Positions 33,364 to 39,069 of a stretch of 39,069 nt of DNA are shown piece after piece. The stretch covers positions 1 through 39,069 of the forward strand of contig FZRE01000023.1 in assembly GCA_900199655.1 (NCBI GenBank), read 5' to 3'. Source of the DNA: Prevotellaceae bacterium KH2P17 (lineage in GTDB: Bacteria; Bacteroidota; Bacteroidia; Bacteroidales; Bacteroidaceae). The notes beneath the pieces were generated by a model, which did not search any database, was not told the DNA's origin, and was given only the letters and a program-made list of their open reading frames with translations. A program made the translations under genes and the position numbers. Within the stretch, counting starts at the first letter, position 1; the number at the start of each line of letters is the position of its first letter.

Positions 33364-34008
33364 TCAGAGTCTGAACACCCGCTCGTAGTCCAGGTTCATG
33401 TGCTTGCCGATGCTGGTCACGATGACGGCGGCACCCTGGCGCCTGGCTTCGGCCAGCATGATGTCGGCCATCACCCGGCTGTTCTTGTCGTCCAGATGGC
33501 TGATAGGCTCATCGGCAATGATGAAGTCGAACGGCTGCACCAGTGCCCTTATCATGGCTACACGCTGCTGCTGGCCAAACGACATGCGGCCTATCTTGGC
33601 GTTGAGTTTGTCGCTCAGGCCCAGCATGTCAAACCATTCGAGTATCTGCTCACGCGACTTGAAGCCCGTCAGTTTGTTCTTTATCTCCACGTTCTCCAGT
33701 GCCGTGAGCTCCGGAAAGAGCCTCAGCTCCTGGAACAGATGGCCTAAATGGCGCTGCCTCACGTCAACCCAATCGCTTACTTGAAAGCTGCCGACGTTTC
33801 GTTTGTCGAACAGAATGCTGCCGCTGTAATCGTGACGGTAGCCTGCCACATAGCTGCAAAAGGTGCTCTTGCCCATTCCCGAGTCGGCCTCAATGAGGTA
33901 CAAATGGCCTTTCTCGAACGTAATGTCATGCTTCCAGACATCAGAATTCAGTTCTTCACGCTGGGAGAAAACCTGCGGAAGAACATTTTTAAACTCTATC
34001 TTTTCCAT
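33364..34008 (-). CDS. ABC transporter ATP-binding protein with atypical H-loop
   Basis: The 214-residue ATPase has Walker A ADSGMGKST (41-49), the Q-loop Gln93, the signature SFGQQQ (143-148, a variant of LSGGQ), Walker B FIIADE (162-167) and a D-loop SHLD. The position normally held by the H-loop histidine, in VTH, reads VTS here (Ser199), with a histidine four residues later. It energises the FtsX-like permease encoded next. Its ATG overlaps the stop of the DUF4836 gene by one base (TAATG), so translation is coupled. Confidence 0.9.
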   Translation of the reverse strand: MEKIEFKNVLPQVFSQREELNSDVWKHDITFEKGHLYLIEADSGMGKSTFCSYVAGYRHDYSGSILFDKRNVGSFQVSDWVDVRQRHLGHLFQELRLFPELTALENVEIKNKLTGFKSREQILEWFDMLGLSDKLNAKIGRMSFGQQQRVAMIRALVQPFDFIIADEPISHLDDKNSRVMADIMLAEARRQGAAVIVTSIGKHMNLDYERVFRL

Positions 34009-35381
34009 TATTTCATGCAGAACACTATCATGTCAACATCTCCGATAACAGGCTTCAAGATCTTTGCCGCTTCTTTATGGGCACCCAGAATGCCATCCAT
34101 GCCGGCTATCATGCAGAGATGCTTGCCCGCAATAACGGCCTGCAAGGCCGGCGGCAATTGCAAGGCATGCGGCGTGTTGCCGCGGTTCGAGGGCCTGAAA
34201 GGCGAGCTTTCAAGGTAGAACTCCTCATCGGGAGTAAAGCCGAAGTCGAAGTTCAGGTCTGGTCCCGTAAGGCGATAGCTGCCCCGCTGGCCTGTTATCT
34301 TGGTGCCGGCTGGGCACGATGACTTCCAATAATCTACATCTTGGGCCACCTTCACGTCACCTAATTCGGCCACCATGTCTATCAGCGGCTTATCTTCAGA
34401 CCCGCCGCGAACTGCTATAAACATGTCTCCGTTGATGCTCCTGATGATGTTATCCATGTCAATCGTGGTGTTCACACCGGCCAGCAAGCCCTGCATGCCC
34501 GGGTTGGCCTGCAGCAAACGGATGTATGTACGGCCGTCTACGTTCATGAAAATGCCCAGAGGGTCGCCCTCATACAGCCGCTGCCTGTACACTCCTTTGA
34601 TGGGGCGGTATGACTTGCGGGCCTCCGTCAGGGCTATATTGATGCGCTTGCTGAACGAGAAAGTTTCGCCTTCCATGTACAGAACCTGCTTTCCGCCTAT
34701 CTCCTTTAGGGTTGCCCCAACAGCCAACAGCACCTGCGAGGGGTCGGCATCGGCCGGTGCACCTATGGTGAACGGTAACATGAAGTTATCGGGAAGTGCC
34801 TGGGCCTGAGCAACAAAGGCCATAGGCGACCGGATGGAGTCCAACTTATCGAACATGGGTGTTGCCTTTACGCCGTGTTCCTCGTCTTGAGCCAGAAGTT
34901 TACTCATCCGGTTTCTCAATTCCGCCTGTGCCTCGGGTACAGCCGGGCCCATCACAAGCAGCGCATTGTCCGAATAACCTGCCACCCAGTTATCATTGAT
35001 AACGACAAACCGGAAGCCTCTTCGTTCGGGCAGATTGGTGCACACTCCCTTATCTGACAAGTCCTTAAAAAGGCTGCGTAAGTCGTCAGCATCGCCCACT
35101 CTGGCACATAATCCGAGGTTTCCGTCAGGCGCTTCGAATAAATAAACCTTCTCCTTAAAGTCGATGCCCGTCTTTTCCAGGTCTGTTACATGGAGCAAGT
35201 TCTTGAGTAATGACAGGTTTCCGGCGGTGCCGGTTTTGCTTGCAGCTACGGCCAAAAGTGCCTTGCAGTCTTGCGGAACGGCATCAACGTAATCGCCGCT
35301 CGAGCAAGACGCCAGCGCTGCAATTAATGACATGAACATCCACATGCGAAGAGCGGAAGTTCTGAAAATAGCTTTTTTCAT
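34008..35381 (-). CDS. DUF4836 family lipoprotein
   Basis: The 457-residue protein has a signal with the lipobox ALASC (Cys26) and is expected to be lipid-anchored in the envelope. The mature start YVDAVPQDCKALLAVAASK and overall length fit the DUF4836 family of Bacteroidota, whose function is unknown. It is predicted to be a soluble alpha/beta protein; no other TM helix is seen. The gene follows rsmE by 29 bases and overlaps the ABC ATPase gene by one base. The tight coupling suggests it works with the ABC complex, by inference from context only. Confidence 0.83.
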   Translation of the reverse strand: MKKAIFRTSALRMWMFMSLIAALASCSSGDYVDAVPQDCKALLAVAASKTGTAGNLSLLKNLLHVTDLEKTGIDFKEKVYLFEAPDGNLGLCARVGDADDLRSLFKDLSDKGVCTNLPERRGFRFVVINDNWVAGYSDNALLVMGPAVPEAQAELRNRMSKLLAQDEEHGVKATPMFDKLDSIRSPMAFVAQAQALPDNFMLPFTIGAPADADPSQVLLAVGATLKEIGGKQVLYMEGETFSFSKRINIALTEARKSYRPIKGVYRQRLYEGDPLGIFMNVDGRTYIRLLQANPGMQGLLAGVNTTIDMDNIIRSINGDMFIAVRGGSEDKPLIDMVAELGDVKVAQDVDYWKSSCPAGTKITGQRGSYRLTGPDLNFDFGFTPDEEFYLESSPFRPSNRGNTPHALQLPPALQAVIAGKHLCMIAGMDGILGAHKEAAKILKPVIGDVDMIVFCMK

Positions 35382-35410
35382 GAAAAATCTTGTTTTACCA
35401 GCCTCCCGTT

Positions 35411-36133
35411 CTACAGCCTTTTCGCCAGTTGTGACATGACTACGGCCATCAGTCCGGCCGTTTCCGTGCGCAGCCGTGCATCGCCCAAGGTAACAGGTTC
35501 ATAGCCGCAGGCCATTGCCTTTTCAACTTCGTCGACGGAGAAGTCGCCCTCCGGGCCCACCATAACGGTAACTTCATCATCTACAACCATTTGTTGCAAT
35601 TCGGTATATAAATCCTTTCGAGGTATTTCATCATAGCAATGGGCTATGAACTTGCGCCCGGGACGCGGTTGGGAAACAAACTCCGAGAATGAAATCAGCT
35701 CGTTTACAAGGGGCTTCCAGGGCTTTCGGCTCTGCTTTACGGCCGAAACGACAATCTTCTCAAGCCGTGGCACACGCAGCACTTTACGTTCGGAGAACTT
35801 GCAATTCAGAAAAGTAACCTCGTCAAAACCTACCTCCGTGGCCTTTTCTACCATCCACTCCATGCGCTCCATCATCTTAGTGGGAGCTATGGCCAAATGG
35901 ATACGGCCCTTCCATGCCTTCTGTTGCGGCAGCTTCTCCATGATGCGATACGTGCAGCGATGCGCTGCGGCAACGGCGACCTCGGCTCGGAAGAAGTTGC
36001 CCGCACCGTCCATCAGATACATTTCGTCGCCTCCCGCCAGCCTGAGAACTTTTACTGCGTGCACCGCTTCTTCCTGCGGAAGCTCCGTCTGGTTCTCTGC
36101 ATCGGGAACAAAGAAATACCGTGTTTCCTTCAT
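35411..36133 (-). CDS. rsmE: 16S rRNA (uracil-1498-N3)-methyltransferase RsmE
   Basis: SAM-dependent enzyme that methylates U1498 of 16S rRNA on the 30S particle. The 240-residue protein has an N-terminal PUA-like RNA-binding domain (MKETRYFFVPDAENQTELPQEEAVHAVKVLR) and a C-terminal SPOUT knot with VMVGPEGDFSVDEV and TLGDARLRTETAGL, the SAM-binding loops of the family. Normal length. Its ATG is five bases after the stop of the nuclease gene, within the six-gene operon. Confidence 0.95.
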   Translation of the reverse strand: MKETRYFFVPDAENQTELPQEEAVHAVKVLRLAGGDEMYLMDGAGNFFRAEVAVAAAHRCTYRIMEKLPQQKAWKGRIHLAIAPTKMMERMEWMVEKATEVGFDEVTFLNCKFSERKVLRVPRLEKIVVSAVKQSRKPWKPLVNELISFSEFVSQPRPGRKFIAHCYDEIPRKDLYTELQQMVVDDEVTVMVGPEGDFSVDEVEKAMACGYEPVTLGDARLRTETAGLMAVVMSQLAKRL

Positions 36134-36138
36134 TTCAA

Positions 36139-36687
36139 TTAGTTACGCTTTTTCCTGCGGTTTATCTCATCGCGCAGATACGATGCCAGTTCATAGTTTT
36201 CGGCCTCAACGGCTTTGTCCAAAGCCGACTGCAGCATCTCGTCACTCAACGTATTGACCGGCAGCGAGATACCACTGGAGCCCTGGGTATACTCCACACT
36301 CTGCTTTGCCATGAGCCGCTCGTCGATATAAACGGGCAAACCACTGATATAGGCAAGCAGAACGGCATCGCTGGCACGTATGGGTATCTGCTGTAAAGTA
36401 ATGTCGTTGCAAAGCAGCGCGCGATACTGTCCGTCAATCAAATCATGTATCAGTATCTCGTATCTGCCGTCACCGTCGCTCGTCAATGCTTGCCACAGCA
36501 CCTCGGGCAGCAGTGCGGAGACATCTGTCCTGCCCGATATGCGCAGTCCGAACTGAAAGAGCATGTTCCTGTCGCAGGCAATGGAAAGCTGCCGGCTCTC
36601 GTCTTCATCTACAAGAACGAGCAAACCCACGTCATCAGTTCCCTTGATTTCGGAAACGCTCTTGAACTTTAATCTGACCTTATTCAA
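36139..36687 (-). CDS. Bifunctional nuclease (DUF151) family protein with UVR motif
   Basis: The 182-residue protein has the DUF151/BFN domain (about 1-130; ISGLPVYIDERLMAKQSVE near its end), a family with reported DNase and RNase activity in plant and archaeal/bacterial members. A C-terminal UVR-like helix pair, LDKAVEAENYELASYLRDEI, follows and may mediate protein contacts. This fusion is common in Bacteroidota. The gene is the second of the operon, 21 bases after the nucleoside permease gene. The exact substrate is not known. Confidence 0.85.
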   Translation of the reverse strand: MNKVRLKFKSVSEIKGTDDVGLLVLVDEDESRQLSIACDRNMLFQFGLRISGRTDVSALLPEVLWQALTSDGDGRYEILIHDLIDGQYRALLCNDITLQQIPIRASDAVLLAYISGLPVYIDERLMAKQSVEYTQGSSGISLPVNTLSDEMLQSALDKAVEAENYELASYLRDEINRRKKRN

Positions 36688-36708
36688 TTTATCTGTTCCT
36701 CCTGTTCT

Positions 36709-37956
36709 TTATATCTCAACCTCGTGCTTCTTAGGTCTGAACATCAGTGCGAAGCTCAATCCCACCACGAGAGCATAGGCGGCGAAGATATACCAGCACG
36801 TTTGCCAGTCGGTAACGCCGCCTACCGTGTGAGTATTTACAATGGCCTGAGCCGAGAGAGTGCCCACGGTAGCACCGATGCCATTGGTCATCAGCATGAA
36901 CAGTCCCTGCGCACTGGAACGCAGTGCTGGGTCGGTTGACTGGTCGACAAACAGCGAGCCGGAAATATTGAAGAAGTCGAAAGCAACTCCGTAGACTATC
37001 ATCGACAAGACAAACATCCACACGCCGCTGCCCGGGTTGCCGGCACCGAAAAGTCCGAACCGCAGCACCCAGGCAAACATGGCTATGAGCATGACGTTCT
37101 TAATGCCGTATCGCTTCATGAAGAACGGTATGAGCAGGATGCAGCAAGTTTCGCTTATCTGCGATAGGGATATCAGGATGTTGGCATGGTTCACGCCAAA
37201 CGTGCCGGCATACTCGGGTATATCCTTGAAGCTGGTGATAAAAGGATTGGCAAAACCGTTGGTTATCTGCAGGCTGACACCCAGCAACATGGAGAATATA
37301 AAGAAGATAGCCATCTTCTTCTGCTTGAACAACGTGAAGGCTCGCAGGCCGAACGCATCGACCATACTCTTAGTTTCGCCGCCGGCATTGGTCTTGCAAT
37401 GAGGCAACGTAAAGGTGTACAGAAACAGCAGAATACTCACAGCACCTGACGTGATAAACTGATTATGGTTGGGCTGAAATCCCATGAGGTCGACAAACCA
37501 CATGGTACAAATGAAGCCTATCGTGCCGAACACGCGGATAGGAGGAAAGTCTTTCACCGTATCCAGGCCCGCCTGGGTGAGCGAGAAGTAAGCAACGGAA
37601 TTACTCAACGCGAGCGTTGGCATGTAGAAAGCCACGCTCAGCGAGTAGAGGGTGAATAAAGTGGAGAACGAAACCGCATGGCCCGCATGTACGGCATAGT
37701 ACGAGGCACCGAACATAAAGATACCCGCCACCAGATGGCACAGGCCGAGCAGGCGCTGCGCCGGAATCCAGCGGTCGGCTATGATGCCCATGATGGCAGG
37801 CATGAAGATGGAAACAATGCCCTGCATGGCGTAAAACCAGCCGATGTTCTGAGCCAATCCTATCTGGACGAGATATGTTCCCATAGAGGTGAGATAGGCT
37901 CCCCACGCAGCGAACTCCAGGAAGTTCATGGCTGCCAAGCGTACTTTAAGATTCAT
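36709..37956 (-). CDS. nupG: Nucleoside permease, MFS (NupG-like)
   Basis: Proton-coupled nucleoside importer in the inner membrane. The 415-residue protein begins MNLKVRLAAMNFLEFAAWGAYLTSMG, the hallmark start of the NHS/NupG family, and has 12 predicted TM helices, the charged motif ADRWIPAQRLLGLCH in the loop after TM2, and FDFFNISGSLFVDQ in TM10, all family-like. It is the first gene of the six-gene operon and its -7 element is at 37982. An IS3-type element lies 245 bp upstream of its start. Confidence 0.88.
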   Translation of the reverse strand: MNLKVRLAAMNFLEFAAWGAYLTSMGTYLVQIGLAQNIGWFYAMQGIVSIFMPAIMGIIADRWIPAQRLLGLCHLVAGIFMFGASYYAVHAGHAVSFSTLFTLYSLSVAFYMPTLALSNSVAYFSLTQAGLDTVKDFPPIRVFGTIGFICTMWFVDLMGFQPNHNQFITSGAVSILLFLYTFTLPHCKTNAGGETKSMVDAFGLRAFTLFKQKKMAIFFIFSMLLGVSLQITNGFANPFITSFKDIPEYAGTFGVNHANILISLSQISETCCILLIPFFMKRYGIKNVMLIAMFAWVLRFGLFGAGNPGSGVWMFVLSMIVYGVAFDFFNISGSLFVDQSTDPALRSSAQGLFMLMTNGIGATVGTLSAQAIVNTHTVGGVTDWQTCWYIFAAYALVVGLSFALMFRPKKHEVEI

Positions 37957-37981
37957 TCTTCAGATGTTTTAATTTTGATTG

Positions 37982-37989
37982 CAAATATA
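37982..37989 (-). promoter_or_regulatory. -7 promoter element of the nupG operon
   Basis: The minus strand reads TATATTTG, an exact TAnnTTTG match, 25 bases before the ATG. A -33 TTTG is not clear. The stretch 37990-38200 shows nothing else recognisable. Confidence 0.55.
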
Positions 37990-38249
37990 AGTATTTTAGT
38001 TGAAAGCGAAAAATAAATCGGCTTTTCTTTCCATATAATCATAACGGCAGCAGAAAGTTGAAGCCTACGCAACAAACCCGAAGTAACCTGTCTGACCCGG
38101 AAAGTGCTCTGGAAGCGAGTATAAACAATAATGCCTCCTCCTGTTCCGGTGGCAGATTGGAGGAAATTCCTCTACTCCACATCTGCTTTTCACAGTGACC
38201 TGTACTGAATAAGTTGACAGTTTACATCAAACAAAAAAAGTAAAAAGTC

Positions 38250-38618
38250 ATGAAACAGTACAATGAAATCGAAAAATTAGAGTTATTACGTCGGTACCTC
38301 ACGAGTGGCCTGTCGATACGCGCCTTTTCCACAAGTGCCGGCATTCCCGTGGCGACATTCTTCGGATACCTCCGCGCGTACGGCCACCCCGACAACTCAT
38401 CAATTCCCTTGCTTATGAAACACGAAGAACTGCCAACCACGCTCGACGAACTTCGCGCCCAGCTGCTCGAGGAACGCAAGGCGCATGAAGCTGAACTCAA
38501 GCGCCTGAAGAAGGAACTGGCCCAGGAGAAACTCCGCTGCCTGGCCAATTCCACGATGATAGACCTGGCCGAGAAGAAGTTCAACATCCGTATCCGAAAA
38601 AAATCCGATGCCAGGTAA
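38250..38618 (+). CDS. IS3-family transposase OrfA
   Basis: The 122-residue protein has an N-terminal helix-turn-helix (LLRRYLTSGLSIRAFSTSAGIPVATFFGYLRAYG) and a leucine-zipper-like helix EERKAHEAELKRLKKELAQ. This is the normal OrfA layout: DNA binding plus dimerisation. It ends at TAA 38616-38618, just after the A7 run at 38597-38603, where a -1 frameshift would fuse it to OrfB. Confidence 0.9.
   Translation: MKQYNEIEKLELLRRYLTSGLSIRAFSTSAGIPVATFFGYLRAYGHPDNSSIPLLMKHEELPTTLDELRAQLLEERKAHEAELKRLKKELAQEKLRCLANSTMIDLAEKKFNIRIRKKSDAR
38597..38603 (+). promoter_or_regulatory. A7 programmed -1 frameshift site of the IS element
   Basis: The zero-frame reading CGA AAA AAA TCC can slip one base back onto A AAA AAA, with orfA terminating 13 bases later. 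Runs of this kind drive OrfAB fusion in many IS3 elements. Operation here is inferred. Confidence 0.75.
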
Positions 38619-39069
38619 TCACTGCCCTGTCTCAGAGCGGGGAGCCGGAGCCGTTCCGCGGCCGGGTCTCCTTCCTCTGCGATTATCTTGGCATCAGCAG
38701 ACAAGGGTACTACAGGCACTCCGACCGCTCTGAAGAGCTGAACGTGCTGCAGACCAGCATCCTCCTCTATGCGATGGAACTGCTCAAGGACATGCCCCGT
38801 GCCGGCATGCGCGAGCTCTATGAGCTCTGCCGCCGCAGGTTCGGCCGGAAGTTCATCATCGGGCGCGACCAGTGCTACGGGCTGTTCCGCTCCAACGGCC
38901 TGTGCCGACGGAACCGCAAGCGGCCCAGGACGACCTGTTCCAACCACAACTACTACATCTATGAGGACCTGCTCAACACCACGCCCAAGCTCCGCCCCAC
39001 ACGTTTCGGTCAGCTCTGCGTAGCCGACATTACGTATGTGGCCACAGAGAGCGGCTGGGCCTATCTCTC
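38603..39069 (+). CDS. IS3-family transposase OrfB (partial, -1 frame)
   Basis: After a -1 shift on AAAAAAA (38597-38603) the frame stays open to the window edge (about 155 codons). It reads ITALSQSGEPEPFRGRVSFL, then CDYLGISRQGYYRH, ELYELCRRRFGRKFIIGRDQ, and LCVADITYVATESGWAYL; the Asp in VADITYV is the first acidic residue of the DDE integrase core. The rest of the catalytic domain is beyond 39069, so completeness is unknown. Confidence 0.87.
   Translation, partial: MRCQVITALSQSGEPEPFRGRVSFLCDYLGISRQGYYRHSDRSEELNVLQTSILLYAMELLKDMPRAGMRELYELCRRRFGRKFIIGRDQCYGLFRSNGLCRRNRKRPRTTCSNHNYYIYEDLLNTTPKLRPTRFGQLCVADITYVATESGWAYL

Larger units (their letters stand above)
38201..39069 (+). mobile_element. 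IS3-family insertion sequence (IS150-like), left part
   Basis: The left end TGTACTGAATAAGTTGACAG (38201-38220) resembles IS150-type termini, which begin TGTACTG. Two transposase frames follow: orfA and a -1-frame orfB joined by an A7 slippery run. The right end, terminal repeat partner and target duplication lie beyond the window. Confidence 0.88.

Noticed and set aside
38222..38947. Minus-strand ORF of 241 codons inside the IS element
   Set aside because: Antisense to the transposase frames, which have clear HTH and DDE signatures.

Overview
The window is a chromosomal stretch from a member of the Bacteroidota, order Bacteroidales, most likely a Prevotella-like genus. The evidence is the 16S rRNA 5' end at the left edge, the repeated TTTG / TAnnTTTG (-33/-7) promoters with short leaders, two Oar-type TonB-dependent receptors, a Bacteroidota-type RNA polymerase omega gene, and family content such as DUF4293, DUF4468, DUF4836 and Porin_10. 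Species cannot be fixed from 115 bases of 16S. Most genes are ordinary core genes; the unusual content lies between them.

Layout. 1-115: 5' end of a 16S rRNA gene reading left out of the window, with its promoter at 364-395. 515-2827 (-): class A penicillin-binding protein, divergent from pyrB-pyrI (2943-4367) and followed by glyA (4582-5862). 6176-7288 (-): conserved protein of unknown function. 7583-12382 (+): an AAA_14-type ATPase and a 1191-residue pyruvate:ferredoxin oxidoreductase. 12892-13614 (+): Ala-rich lipoprotein, convergent on a bamD / omega / DUF4293 operon (15341-13689, -). 15511-17556 (+): uvrB. 17891-21557 (+): three-gene envelope operon (coiled-coil DUF4468 protein, small membrane protein, Porin_10 protein). 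21997-22163: two tandem tRNA-Lys(CTT) genes. 22266-24149 (-): heavy-metal P-type ATPase; 24451-24783 (-): cupin; 24883-31574 (-): two Oar-like TonB-dependent receptors. 32135-37956 (-): compact six-gene operon (nucleoside MFS permease, bifunctional nuclease, RsmE, DUF4836 lipoprotein, ABC ATPase, FtsX-like permease). 38201-39069 (+): left end of an IS3/IS150-type insertion sequence, cut by the window edge.

The main discovery candidate is a set of intergenic palindrome arrays that share one geometry. Dyads repeat exactly every 22 bp, about two DNA helical turns, although the sequences differ between families. Family A is a 72-bp element with three GACANNTGTC dyads and GGAACTTT/AAAGTTCC ends. 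It has four copies (5985, 12578, 24334, 32037) with no indels between them. Family B is a 69-bp element with three CTTCAAG-NNN-CTTGAAG dyads (17644, 21668). A third array, T, has six units of CTCACTATCGTAGTGAG at 22-bp period (31900-32026) and lies 10 bp from the fourth A element. All seven lie outside genes, on the 3' side of a coding region. I know of no named element with this structure and could not search for one. Candidate roles are protein-binding arrays, 3'-UTR RNA structures, or REP-like non-autonomous mobile elements.

Transcription signals are unusually readable. Close -7 matches occur before the PBP, DUF-unknown, AAA ATPase, lipoprotein, bamD, uvrB, DUF4468, tRNA-Lys, P-type ATPase, cupin, upper TonB receptor, nupG and 16S genes, and several of them decide between alternative start codons. 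Rho-independent terminators follow glyA, the oxidoreductase, the lipoprotein, the porin, the tRNAs, both TonB receptors and probably the cupin gene.
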